Under the pieces are notes generated by a model. The model did not search any database, was not told the origin of the DNA, and saw only the letters and a list, made by a program, of their open reading frames with translations. Positions 9,801 through 19,200 of a stretch of DNA of 62,591 bases are shown here, in pieces. Every line of letters begins with the position of its first letter. Within the stretch, counting starts at the first letter, position 1. The stretch lies in assembly GCA_903921605.1 (NCBI GenBank), contig CAIXQV010000281.1:1-62591 (forward strand), in the 5' to 3' direction. Position numbers and translations under genes: made by a program. Origin of the DNA: an uncultured Planctomycetaceae bacterium. Lineage in GTDB: Bacteria > Planctomycetota > Planctomycetia > Planctomycetales > Planctomycetaceae.

Positions 9801-10532
9801 TTATCTCTTTCTGAGTTCCAGCAGGACGTAGTTCAATCCGGGATCGTTGATTTCTTTGCCCTCAAGATCACGCATCCCGACCGAGTACCCTCGAATCCTG
9901 GCCAGGTCAACAAAGGCGGGCGCAGCATTACGCCCTCCGTCGGCAATCCAGCAGAATCCGTCGGGCTCCAGCATTCTATCGATCAAATCCAGGATGGGAG
10001 CGTGATTTCGGCTTTCGTAGGTGACATCACACCCAATGATAACCGAGTAAGTCAATGCGGGCGGCGAGCGCCAGTCGAGAACAAACGCATCGGCGTCTGG
10101 AAAGCCGTTTAACGCAGCGTTCATTCTGGCTGTCGTGATTGCGTTAATATCGTAGTCCGTCAGCGAGACCTGGCATCCCGCTGCCAAGGCGGCAATTCCC
10201 ACGAGGCCAAGTCCACAGCCCAGCTCAAGAACCCGAGTCTCTCTGGGCCAGGGATTCTGCAGCATCGATTCCGCAATTTGCAAAGCGGCAGGCCAGAGGT
10301 AAGCCCAATATGGCATGTAGTCGTCACGGACATTGGCCGACAGAACTTCCGGCGAGTCCAGTAAGCTGTCGGGTCGGAAAGGCACCATCAGGCGAAACGA
10401 CCGGTCCAGCACACGAAACTCAGCCTCCGTCCACCCGAACGGAATTTCGGGCAATCCGGGAATCAGTGCTCCAGACTGGACTCCGACATTCGGAGGGGGA
10501 CGCAATTCCCTGTGAGTATCCGGAACCAACAT
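9801..10532 (-). CDS. Class I SAM-dependent methyltransferase (METTL21/lysine-methyltransferase-like)
   Basis: The SAM-binding core is clear: motif I VLELGCGLGLVGIAALAAG (about 105-123), the acidic end of the second strand TDYD, and IIGCDVTYE with a following LEPDGFCWIADGGRN strand. The pattern, with PYWAYLWPAALQIAE just ahead of motif I, is that of the Methyltransf_16 group, which methylates protein lysines and some small molecules. The actual substrate here is unknown. The frame can extend upstream to a TTG at 10568; I prefer the ATG at 10532, with moderate confidence. It lies 54 bp downstream of the DUF1570 gene and is probably co-transcribed with it. Confidence 0.8.
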   Translation of the reverse strand: MLVPDTHRELRPPPNVGVQSGALIPGLPEIPFGWTEAEFRVLDRSFRLMVPFRPDSLLDSPEVLSANVRDDYMPYWAYLWPAALQIAESMLQNPWPRETRVLELGCGLGLVGIAALAAGCQVSLTDYDINAITTARMNAALNGFPDADAFVLDWRSPPALTYSVIIGCDVTYESRNHAPILDLIDRMLEPDGFCWIADGGRNAAPAFVDLARIRGYSVGMRDLEGKEINDPGLNYVLLELRKR

Positions 10533-10586
10533 CAAGTTTCTGCCTGCAAGTGAAGTAACGCGTTTCAACGGACTCTCTGCTGATCT

Positions 10587-11381
10587 TTATTTGAGATCTG
10601 AACGCTGAGCGGCCGTCTGAAATACCGGCTTGCGAAAATAGGCTTTGGCCCGAACCTGCCAATCCTGGCCGGTCGCGGTCAGGTACTGACTGAACCGCGG
10701 CGGTGCATTCCCGTCGTGAATCAGCTTCAAATAATCACACAGAAAAGCTCTGGATTCGTTCGACTCATTCAACAAAAAACTACACAGCGCCCAGCTATCC
10801 CGGTAGTCCGTGGAGTCCATTTCTCCTGCAACGGCAAATCTCTCCAGCCGATCCAGATCCGGAGACCAGCCGACTGCAGCTTTAAAGCGAACGCTTTTCG
10901 TGCGGGAAGAAGATGGTCTCCGCAGAGGTGATTCTTCGAAGTATTCGGCAAGCCCTTCATCCATCCATAAGGGCAGGAATTGAACGTGCTGATGGAGCAA
11001 TGCATGAGTCATTTCATGCCGCAGATCGGCCGTCAATTTATCTGATCGATAGCAGTAAATTGACGTCAGGCTCCCCTTGCGAACAAAAACGGCTCGTCGA
11101 TCGCGACTGGTGGGAACTGTTGAACCAAGATACGCCAGATAACTCTTCCGGCTTTCGAACAGGACGATCTGAATTGGTTCACCGGTCGGCCTGATCCCAA
11201 GCGCGTCATTCAGCTCTGAAGTTAGTTCTGCCAACTGCTTCTGAATTTCCTGTACATCAACGTGAAAATCCGCGAGCAACGAAAACGTCTCAAATTGCTC
11301 CTGGACAAGCCACTGATGTTCCGCAGCACATGCCTGCATGGAAACAATGCCAATCAGCAGGCCCGGCAGGCATCGGAACAT
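10587..11381 (-). CDS. Secreted DUF1570 / peptidase MA-like zinc-metalloprotease homologue
   Basis: The 264-residue product starts with a short signal sequence (MFRCLPGLLIGIVSMQACAA) and carries a gluzincin-type motif LRHEMTHALLHQ (about 127-138). A downstream WMDEGLAEYFE follows, giving the HExxH plus Glu pattern of the peptidase MA clan and of DUF1570 proteins common in planctomycetes. The three metal ligands therefore appear intact. It probably acts outside the cytoplasm. No substrate is known for the family. The gene is followed on the same strand by a methyltransferase. Confidence 0.82.
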   Translation of the reverse strand: MFRCLPGLLIGIVSMQACAAEHQWLVQEQFETFSLLADFHVDVQEIQKQLAELTSELNDALGIRPTGEPIQIVLFESRKSYLAYLGSTVPTSRDRRAVFVRKGSLTSIYCYRSDKLTADLRHEMTHALLHQHVQFLPLWMDEGLAEYFEESPLRRPSSSRTKSVRFKAAVGWSPDLDRLERFAVAGEMDSTDYRDSWALCSFLLNESNESRAFLCDYLKLIHDGNAPPRFSQYLTATGQDWQVRAKAYFRKPVFQTAAQRSDLK

Positions 11382-11857
11382 GTTTTCCGCTCACGGCATC
11401 TGAGGAAACTGAGCGAATCGCACCCTCTGCATTTCTTCGGGCTCAGTTGATTAGTAATGCGGGATTTGAATCCACCCGAAGAGCATAGGTCAATGGCAGT
11501 TGTTCTGATCGAAGAACTCAACCGGATTCAAAGCTGTTAACTGGTGAGTTTCAACAGGTTTCCCGACGTTAAAAATTTTGCGAAGTGAACAATAGTGTGA
11601 CATGATCTCCGAGAGGCCAGCATTGCGTGCAGCAACAGTGAGTCGAAGCTCTCATTCGAAACAGCCGACTGCTGGGCGGGAGTGGCGAGATTGGCATTTT
11701 TCAGCAGATCAGGCTGCCAGCTCGATCGAGCTATTCATGATTGATTGTTCTGATTCCAATGGTTCCGATCGCGTTCGTCAGGAACGAGAGCGATGGATTT
11801 GCTTTAATAGATTCAGCAAACGCCATCGCCCTCCCATGTCACAATCATCAGGACAAT
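11382..11857. other. Intergenic region between the DUF1570 gene and the pilus-like operon
   Basis: About 475 bp lie between the end of the Gly-rich pilus-like operon (11858) and the start of the DUF1570 gene (11381). The open frames here give translations without domain signals. I see no clear terminator and no RNA gene. Confidence 0.4.
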
Positions 11858-14233
11858 CTAAGGAGCGGCACTGGCACCGGCGCCTGGGCGATTTGCTTTT
11901 CCACGTCGTGAAGACCGAGATGAGCGACTACTTCCCAGAGAACTTCCTGGGCCGGAAGCTCCCGAATAATCGGCGCCCATCCCCATCATCATGGCTCCTG
12001 ACCCCATCATGCCCGGATCAGCGCTTCCTCCCTCAGCTCCATAAGGCAGGCCAATTGCGGCAGCAGCTTCATCAGCACGGAAGTGCTTATACGTGTCCAG
12101 CACAAACTTTGCGACAGCAAGGTCATCAGCTTCTGAGATCGCCTTATTGCCACCATTGACTTTATCGCCAACATAGCGTGACACGATCGCTCCAGTGGAA
12201 TCAACCACTGAGATGCGGTCCGGAATCACTCGACCACCGGGAACTCCCTTCAGGATATCCCTCAGCTCTGGAAACTCAGAGGCAGAAATTCGGGGAGCCT
12301 CTGTCACGCTGGTCAGATAGTCCAGCGACTTCAACTCAATCTCCTGGGGCTCCAGTGTGCTCTTGCCAAGATCCACAACATCAAGACTCTGCTTACCACC
12401 GATACGAACACCCACTGGAACACGCAGGCTCGCCATCACAGGTGTTCCGGCCGTTTCGTGCTGATAATACATGCTGAGTTGCGCGACTTCATCCACACGC
12501 GGCCGGGAATCAACCTTCTGCGTGTAATAGCGATACGCTCCGGGCACAAACACCGGTTCAGTCGGCTTGCTCCACTCTGAGAAGATGGTTTTCTGAGATG
12601 CCAGTTCCGGCTGTTCCAACTCATCAACCGGCATATTGAAAGTCGGATTTCGCATCTCCAGTCGCACGCGATAGCTGTAAGAATTTCCCTGATCGCAGGT
12701 GAAGTCCATGAATCGAACCAGCAGAAGACGATTTGCGACCAGCGTGCTGTTAAGGAACTTTTCCAGATCTTCTTTGGTCTTGAATCGAGGGTCCTTCTTC
12801 AGTTGTTGACCTTGACCTTCACCTTCAGATCCTTCCGGAAGAGTTGGATTCATGGAGGACTGATAATCTGAAAACATCGTGCCAGAGACATTCATTCCGC
12901 CGCCAAGTGCGGTGCCAAGGTCTTGTGATGCGAGTCCCCACTTTCTGAATCCCTCGCTTTTCGCCTGCGCCGGAGGCAACATGGCTTTCATCTTGTTGGC
13001 CTCTTCCAGCAACTTCGCCTGATGCCGGTCAATCAGTTCCTTTTCTTCATCGGAGAGCTGAAACTCTTCCAACCGCTTGTGCGATGCATTTGCTGGAGTC
13101 CAGTTGCCAGCCGCCCGACCTGGCAGTGGCATTGTGATTTCACTTCGAACAACTGAAGGATTGACGATGTCGCGGTCGTTGTAGGCCGCTTCTTCCAGAA
13201 TCTCAGCGATATCCTTCAGCGACAACTGCTCCCATTCTCCGGCCCACGGATCTACCCCGGGCACAGCCGCCTTCCGCTGAATCTCAAGATTCACAAAGTC
13301 GATGTAGCGCTGACCATCTTTGGCGGGAATATGAAGAGCTTCTGCAAGCAGGTTGGTTTGTTTGTACAGATCGAACACCGCCCGTACAGACACGCCGGAA
13401 CAGGACCGAATCTTGCGTTCAGCAGCGGCCGTCCCCATGCCGCCTTCCATGCCCATGTAGCCGCCCATGCCATAGCCATCGAGGCTTTCCGGCATTCCCA
13501 TCATCCCCGCGCCGCCTGGCCCCATGCCCATTCCTGGCCCCATGCCCATGGCTGATCCCATGCCCATTGCTGAACCCATCCCTGGACCACCGGCTGGGTA
13601 ACCGTCCCCTGCGACAGTTCCTCCGGGATAGCCTGCTGCACCGGGACCACCCGGCATTATGCCGCCAGCCGCGTCTGCACCCGGATAACCGCCGGGCGCC
13701 CCAACGCCGCTTTTCTTGTTGTCGCCGAAGAGGTCGGCAAGATCTTTATCCGCCGCATTCTTCTCTTCCGGTTCGTCAGAGGACTCTGTCATTGTCTCGG
13801 CATCAGCCGCTTCTTCATCATCCGGTTTCTGAACCAGAGCAAAGGTGACAAGTGTTGATTCAGGAGACTCCGGAGGCAATACAACCACCGGCGCAAGTTT
13901 TTCTTTAACGCTGTTGATCGGCTCATTCAAATGCCTCACCCACGCGAACTGCTCGATGTCCTCGTTTGGAGACGCCATTCGGTTAGCCAGCACCTCCACT
14001 TCGGGGGTCGAGTCGAAAAGTGTTTTCTTCTCTTCTGACATAACGTTGGCGGGCGAGTTCCATGCCTCTTTCGTTTTATTGGCAGCCTCTTTCAGTTCGG
14101 ATTCCAGGCGACTGCATGCGGACCAGTTTGCTGTCGCTAAACCCGTCACCGCCAGAACGCCAATGAGTGCAGCCCCAAACTTCTCACCATGGTTCAGAAG
14201 TAATGCTTTAAAATCCAGACGCTTCTTTGCCAT
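11858..14233 (-). CDS. Bitopic Gly/Met-rich protein of the PilM-linked operon
   Basis: This 791-residue protein has a short cytoplasmic start (MAKKRLDFKALLLNHGEK), one membrane helix (about 20-36, AALIGVLAVTGLATA) and a long periplasmic part. Acidic linkers precede a Gly/Met/Pro tract around residues 185-270 (repeats of GMGMGPG type). Further on are helical and beta-rich stretches, and a C-terminal Gly/Ser/Arg tail ends it. I do not recognise a Pfam family. It is the third gene of a set led by a PilM-like protein. Single-pass topology with a large periplasmic domain is what PilN, PilO and PilP-like components show, so a structural role linking the inner-membrane platform to the envelope is inferred, not demonstrated. 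Confidence 0.72.
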   Translation of the reverse strand: MAKKRLDFKALLLNHGEKFGAALIGVLAVTGLATANWSACSRLESELKEAANKTKEAWNSPANVMSEEKKTLFDSTPEVEVLANRMASPNEDIEQFAWVRHLNEPINSVKEKLAPVVVLPPESPESTLVTFALVQKPDDEEAADAETMTESSDEPEEKNAADKDLADLFGDNKKSGVGAPGGYPGADAAGGIMPGGPGAAGYPGGTVAGDGYPAGGPGMGSAMGMGSAMGMGPGMGMGPGGAGMMGMPESLDGYGMGGYMGMEGGMGTAAAERKIRSCSGVSVRAVFDLYKQTNLLAEALHIPAKDGQRYIDFVNLEIQRKAAVPGVDPWAGEWEQLSLKDIAEILEEAAYNDRDIVNPSVVRSEITMPLPGRAAGNWTPANASHKRLEEFQLSDEEKELIDRHQAKLLEEANKMKAMLPPAQAKSEGFRKWGLASQDLGTALGGGMNVSGTMFSDYQSSMNPTLPEGSEGEGQGQQLKKDPRFKTKEDLEKFLNSTLVANRLLLVRFMDFTCDQGNSYSYRVRLEMRNPTFNMPVDELEQPELASQKTIFSEWSKPTEPVFVPGAYRYYTQKVDSRPRVDEVAQLSMYYQHETAGTPVMASLRVPVGVRIGGKQSLDVVDLGKSTLEPQEIELKSLDYLTSVTEAPRISASEFPELRDILKGVPGGRVIPDRISVVDSTGAIVSRYVGDKVNGGNKAISEADDLAVAKFVLDTYKHFRADEAAAAIGLPYGAEGGSADPGMMGSGAMMMGMGADYSGASGPGSSLGSSRSSRSSRRGKANRPGAGASAAP

Positions 14234-14318
14234 CGTTAATCTCCCGAGAGAACCAATGAATCCTCAACACTTTTTTATTCAGAACTGGACTGAACAGATC
14301 CAATACTGCGAATCAAAT

Positions 14319-16280
14319 CTATGGCTGAACCGGAGGGGCCGCCGCAGGTGGTGAAGCCGGATCTGCCGAGGGCGTTTCTGTCGCCGGCTGGGCTTCTGAA
14401 CTCGCAGGCTCCGGAGGCGTAGTTGACCCCGGATCTGTCGCTGGAGCAGCCGGGGTTCCCTCTGCAGGTGCAGGTGATGCTCCTTCAGCAGCCTCACCCG
14501 TTGCAGCAGGCGATGCCGGTGCAGCGGGATTTTCAGGATCTGGAGAAGGTGTGCCTTCCGTCGTCGGTGTGCCTTCTGCAGGAGCCGGGCTCGTTCCGGG
14601 TTCAGCGGGATCAGTTGGAGCCGCCGGATCGCCTGGTAAAGCTGTTGACTCTGCCGCAGGTGCCTCCGTTGGAGTCGTCGCCTGATCTGTCTCTGCCGTT
14701 GCCGCTTCAGCATTCGCTTCCTGAGCCGACTGGTAGAGCGTCATCAGTCCACCAATTTTTACGTGAACCATCAATGGGTCATTCATAGCCGCCTGAATAA
14801 CTTCTTTACCTTTGGCACCGCCGCCCTGCAGCCCTGCGTTCGGCATTCCCGGAGCCATTCCCATCGCACCGGAGCCTGATATCGCGCTGGGGTCGTATTC
14901 CGCGCCGCTGCCCAGAGCACCAATTCCTTCGCTACCAAACGCTCCACCACCGCCATAGGCCGATTCGCCGGCAGAGCCATAACCCCCGCCTTCTGCTGCT
15001 CCCGGCATTTCACCCATCCCAGTCATCGCGCCGGCCATTTCGGCCCCCGAACCCATTCCATCCATGCCTGGGCCGCCGGTCATCCCGCCCGCACTCTTTG
15101 ACGGAGTGAATTTCGAGACGACTTCCACTCGAACGATTTCTACCGGGAAGTCCGAGTTCGTCAGAGAAGCCAGAAGGTTTGGAACCTGATCATCACGGAT
15201 CAAGACGTCCAGCAGAAATGCGCGGGTCTTGTAACCCAACGTCGTGTCACCATCTCCACCATCGACATATCGTTTTTCTTCTGCAGGAGCACCACTCATT
15301 CCTCCCATTCCGCCCATGCCTTCGGCGCCTCCGCCCATGGCCATGGCGCTCATGCCTCCCATGCCACCCATGGGGCTCATGCCGCCCGCGGCTCCGCCAC
15401 CAGCAGCGAATGCACCAAACTCCTCCGTCAAAATATCAGCTCCAGCGGCCCCCTCAAATTCTTTCCCGGGATACGACACTGAACCACCAGAGCCGCCGCC
15501 CATTCCGCCACCTTCCGGCATGAACGCGCCACCCTCGGCGCCACCGGGCATGGCCATTCCCATTGCTCCCATTCCGCCCATGCCTCCCATGTCGGCCATG
15601 CCTCCTCCAGCACTTCCGGATGCTGCTGCATCACGGTCGCCGCCTCGAAGATGAAGCCGAAAGATCTGACGTATCTGAGACTCCGTAAGTCGGGTTGCGC
15701 CTTCATTGACGCGAGCAATGGATTTTAACAACGACTCCAGGAGCCAAATGTCTTCCTGGCAATTCCAAATATCCGTAGACGACGGGCGAGAAGTACGCCA
15801 CGAATTGAACGGCTTGTGAGAGATCTTGCCGGTGTCGACCAGCACGAGCCCTTCCCCTTCCTTGAAGGGTTTCACAATTTGCAGCAGCTGTTCAATCTGA
15901 TCTCTGTAAATGGAAGCCCAGCGAGCACGAGTTGTTGTGTCTTTGAGATCCTGACGGTACGAGATCCCCTTCATGCTGTTTACAAGCGCATCCGGCCATT
16001 TGCGAGCATTCTTCTGTCGCTGGAGAAGTTGCTTGGAGGCACGATCATACGACAGCGTATCGGCTTCATTCTCCTTCTTGGCTGCATCCACCCAGGTCTT
16101 ATTGGGCTTCGTGGCCCCCTGAGTTGCCTTTGTGAAGGACTCGTCGACCTTTTTCATGCGATCTTCGATTTCAATGGCAATCGCGCCACTTGCCATCCAC
16201 CATCCAACGACAACGAACACAACGGAAAGCGCGAAGCAAATCCAATAACGGTGCTTGATGAGTGGCTGAAGCTTATCCAT
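14319..16280 (-). CDS. Bitopic Gly/Met-rich protein, second gene of the PilM-linked operon
   Basis: The 653-residue product has one N-terminal membrane helix (about 10-30, WICFALSVVFVVVGWWMASG). A helical periplasmic region follows (about 35-210), then a long low-complexity tract of GGMGGMGAMGM type that is broken by a folded stretch VDGGDGTTLGYKTRAFLLDVL (about 330-400). A C-terminal Ala/Pro/Thr/Glu-rich tail of about 120 residues ends the protein. The folded stretch with LIRDDQVPNLLASLTNSDFPVEIVRVEV resembles the small ferredoxin-like domain of PilO-type proteins only loosely. It lies 85 bp upstream of the 791-residue gene and 86 bp downstream of the PilM-like gene, so the three are probably one operon. 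Confidence 0.72.
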   Translation of the reverse strand: MDKLQPLIKHRYWICFALSVVFVVVGWWMASGAIAIEIEDRMKKVDESFTKATQGATKPNKTWVDAAKKENEADTLSYDRASKQLLQRQKNARKWPDALVNSMKGISYRQDLKDTTTRARWASIYRDQIEQLLQIVKPFKEGEGLVLVDTGKISHKPFNSWRTSRPSSTDIWNCQEDIWLLESLLKSIARVNEGATRLTESQIRQIFRLHLRGGDRDAAASGSAGGGMADMGGMGGMGAMGMAMPGGAEGGAFMPEGGGMGGGSGGSVSYPGKEFEGAAGADILTEEFGAFAAGGGAAGGMSPMGGMGGMSAMAMGGGAEGMGGMGGMSGAPAEEKRYVDGGDGDTTLGYKTRAFLLDVLIRDDQVPNLLASLTNSDFPVEIVRVEVVSKFTPSKSAGGMTGGPGMDGMGSGAEMAGAMTGMGEMPGAAEGGGYGSAGESAYGGGGAFGSEGIGALGSGAEYDPSAISGSGAMGMAPGMPNAGLQGGGAKGKEVIQAAMNDPLMVHVKIGGLMTLYQSAQEANAEAATAETDQATTPTEAPAAESTALPGDPAAPTDPAEPGTSPAPAEGTPTTEGTPSPDPENPAAPASPAATGEAAEGASPAPAEGTPAAPATDPGSTTPPEPASSEAQPATETPSADPASPPAAAPPVQP

Positions 16281-16366
16281 CTCAGAAACCTCTGTTTGAC
16301 TGCAAACTCTGTAAGATCAGAACTGAAAACCAACAACTGACTGACTGACCATCATCCAAAATTTTA

Positions 16367-18673
16367 CTAGGGTGCTGGCGTCTCTACGGCCGCGGCCCCG
16401 TCCGGTGGCACGGCCCCATCTGCAGGTTCGGCCGCCCCTTCAGTCCCAGTAGACACTGGGACTCGCGGATCAGCATCCTTGCGATCTCTTTCAACCGTTG
16501 GGATCCAAATGAACTGAACAACAAAATCTGTTCGATCAATAACCTTCAACTCTTTCTTCTCGGCCTCCTTGAAGATTGGCCCTTTGCCCCCAGGTACCTG
16601 CTCCGTGCCGACGCCTCCTGCTCCTGGAGCTCCTGGAAATGCCCCGGGTCCTTCAGCCCCGGCATATCCTGCAGACCCCAGCCCGGCGGGATCACCGCCG
16701 GGATAGCCTGCCGCTCCCAGCCCGGCTTCCCCGCCTGGCATATAGCCAGAACCAGGGCCTTGCATATCCCCTGGCATTCCAGTTCCCATACCGGCGTATC
16801 CTCCTCCGCCAAATCCACCCGCACCGGTCATCTGACTTCCAATCCGGCGATTCGGATCGTACTGCTCACGCTCCAGCAAGCTCCAGGCAACGATCGGATA
16901 GGAGATGCCAACCTTTCCAACAGGAACTTCAACACCGCTGCTCTCCAATGTCCATTTTCGGAGATTCGCAACCAGCGTCTTCTCGACGAACAGGCCGTCG
17001 ATTTCAGAAAAGTCATGCTTCTCTTTGTTATTGAAGTAGTGATGACCTTTCAGAGTAATGATATAGCCTTTGCCTGAGGTTGGAGGCACCTGATCCAGCT
17101 CACCAAAATCAAGCGTCTTTTCGGCGTCAACAAACTTCTGATGCCAGGCGGCAACGTCTTCAACCTTCTTGGCAGAAACCGAAGTGATCCTCAGCTTTTT
17201 CTGCAGAGTAATATCAGACTGATCGAGGGCGTCTCCTTCGTCGTATGGCATGCACTCATTGATGGCCTTGAAAAGCTCCATCCACAGCGAGCGTTTCTCG
17301 AGAGGAGCCACCAACTGCCCAATGTTCTCAAGTATCTTTGTATGCCCGCCTTCTTCAGCCCCAAATGCTCCATCCTGAGCACTGATTTCAGACTGAACCT
17401 GATCAACCAGTTTCTGCTCGTCGTCCCATTTCTCAACTCCGTACGACTTCAGCACTGACGCACTGCCCATAGTGCTTACACCCATTGCCAGCAGGAGTCC
17501 CGCAGCTGCGGCAATCGCCCACGGCTTTTTGCTGCGAATCCTGCGGTCAACGGCAATCTCAGGAGGCAGCAGGGTCGTCCGAATTCGAGTCTTACCGATC
17601 GCCTGCAGCGCCAAGCCATACGGAACCGCAAATGTCATCATGTTGTCGATGAACAACGGGTCCGTCAGTACGGAGTCGCCCGTGACGCCGTTAAGGCTCT
17701 CGAGTCGCTCGACATCATATTGCAGGTTTTGCTGCAGGAACTTCTGAAGCCCAGCAAGTCTAAAACCATTGCCGACACCAATGATCTTTCGAATCTTGGC
17801 GGCACGATTCACGCTGCCGAAGTAACCAATCGAACGCTGAATTTCTGACACGTAGTCATTGAAGACCGGACGCATCGCCTGAAATACGGCTTTAGGATCC
17901 GGGGCCTTGGTTGCGTTGCACTTCAGATGCTCGGCCTTCGCAAAGGTCAGCTTCATTTCGCGAGTCAGCGCGCGAGTGAAGTGGTTGCCGCCAATTGGCA
18001 CATTACGAATCCAGATGCTGCGACCATTCGAAACCAGCAGTGTGGTATTGTCCGCACCCATATCGAGAATAACGTAATAATCTTCGCCAGCCGGAGGCTC
18101 CGGCGTTTCAGCTGTCTTGCGAAATCCCAGCACGTCATAAGACAGATAGTTGTAAAGCGCGAGCGGAGCCATCTGGACCAGCTCGACCTCTTTGCTGTTA
18201 TTCGTAAAAGGCTTCATCGCGTCATAGACAAGGTCTCGCTTCATCGCGAACAGACCGACTTCCGCCTCCAGCATGAAGCCACTCTCTTCAACGCCTCCGC
18301 CGATCGGCTGATAGTCCCAGATCACATCGTTCAGATCGAACGGAATCTGCTGCCGCGCTTCGTACTTGACGATTTCAGCAACCTTGCCAGCCTCGACCGG
18401 CGGCAGCTTAATGAACTTGGCCAAAGAGCTCTGGCCGGGCACGCTGATCGCAATCAGATCATTGTTGATCTTATTGCGTTCCAGAAAGGTTTTCATCGCC
18501 TCGCGAATCAGCTCTTCCGGAATGGCATCCGGCTGGCTCAGAATCTTCGGATGAGGCACGTAGTCAAAAGCTGTCGCAACAACGCGTTCGCCATTTTCCG
18601 ACGACCGCAGCCTGATTGCTTTCAGGCCCGCCTGACCAATGTCAATGCCCCAAGCGCTGATTGATTCCGCCAT
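16367..18673 (-). CDS. pilM: PilM-like actin-fold protein fused to a membrane (PilN-like) segment
   Basis: The first 360 residues are a typical PilM. The start is WGIDIGQAGLKAIRL, followed by the phosphate-loop region, VKYEARQQIPFDLNDVIWDYQ, and the second ATP loop DMGADNTTLLV. IPIGGNHFTRALTREM-like and IIGVGNGFRLAGLQKFLQQ follow. PilM normally ends there and binds the cytoplasmic tail of a separate PilN. Here the chain continues with IRTTLLPPEI, the motif with which PilN proteins begin, then a membrane helix (about 380-402), a coiled periplasmic region, a Gly-rich linker and a C-terminal domain. The 768-residue gene thus looks like a PilM-PilN fusion. It is the first gene of a three-gene operon and probably forms the alignment complex of the pilus whose motor genes lie at 1-6796. 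Confidence 0.85.
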   Translation of the reverse strand: MAESISAWGIDIGQAGLKAIRLRSSENGERVVATAFDYVPHPKILSQPDAIPEELIREAMKTFLERNKINNDLIAISVPGQSSLAKFIKLPPVEAGKVAEIVKYEARQQIPFDLNDVIWDYQPIGGGVEESGFMLEAEVGLFAMKRDLVYDAMKPFTNNSKEVELVQMAPLALYNYLSYDVLGFRKTAETPEPPAGEDYYVILDMGADNTTLLVSNGRSIWIRNVPIGGNHFTRALTREMKLTFAKAEHLKCNATKAPDPKAVFQAMRPVFNDYVSEIQRSIGYFGSVNRAAKIRKIIGVGNGFRLAGLQKFLQQNLQYDVERLESLNGVTGDSVLTDPLFIDNMMTFAVPYGLALQAIGKTRIRTTLLPPEIAVDRRIRSKKPWAIAAAAGLLLAMGVSTMGSASVLKSYGVEKWDDEQKLVDQVQSEISAQDGAFGAEEGGHTKILENIGQLVAPLEKRSLWMELFKAINECMPYDEGDALDQSDITLQKKLRITSVSAKKVEDVAAWHQKFVDAEKTLDFGELDQVPPTSGKGYIITLKGHHYFNNKEKHDFSEIDGLFVEKTLVANLRKWTLESSGVEVPVGKVGISYPIVAWSLLEREQYDPNRRIGSQMTGAGGFGGGGYAGMGTGMPGDMQGPGSGYMPGGEAGLGAAGYPGGDPAGLGSAGYAGAEGPGAFPGAPGAGGVGTEQVPGGKGPIFKEAEKKELKVIDRTDFVVQFIWIPTVERDRKDADPRVPVSTGTEGAAEPADGAVPPDGAAAVETPAP

Positions 18674-19200
18674 GTGAAGCCTCTATGAAATCCCGAAGTT
18701 CCGGATAGTTCAAGAACAAGAACTAATACAACCACAACGAAAAAAGCTAATCAGCGGGGACAAAATGCCCCTGCCACATAGGTCTTCGCGGTCAAAAGTC
18801 GTTCTGTGGTAACACTCTGCGGCAAAAGTACCAGCAGATTTGCGGTCTCGTCAACCAATTTTGAAACGGCTTGCCCCGGCAATTCTGTGAAATCCTGAAA
18901 TCGCTGGCGTCTCAGGACTCACACTCCCTGCCCAACCGACGTCTTTATCTGTCGGAATGTCACAAAACCCGAAAAACGACATTTTGCCACATTGAACTAA
19001 CAAAGCCTTCTCGATTATCGGTTGTCCTGAACCCGCAGGAGGCAAATCTCCTCGCTGCGGGTGGAATCTCTGACGTTAACTGCCACACTCTTGTTCCGGG
19101 AAAGTGCTGGAATCTGCCGTTTGCCTGCAAATTGGTGAACTTCTGATTTTGCGGTCCCCGATGCCTCATCACATAAACTCCACGCAAGCCTCCCCGCACT
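18674..19200. other. Divergent intergenic region upstream of pilM and the GH38-like gene
   Basis: About 530 bp separate the divergently transcribed pilM-like and GH38-like genes, so both promoters should lie here. Small open frames (up to 91 codons) lack domain signals. I see no convincing sigma-70 pair and no strong hairpin. Confidence 0.4.
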
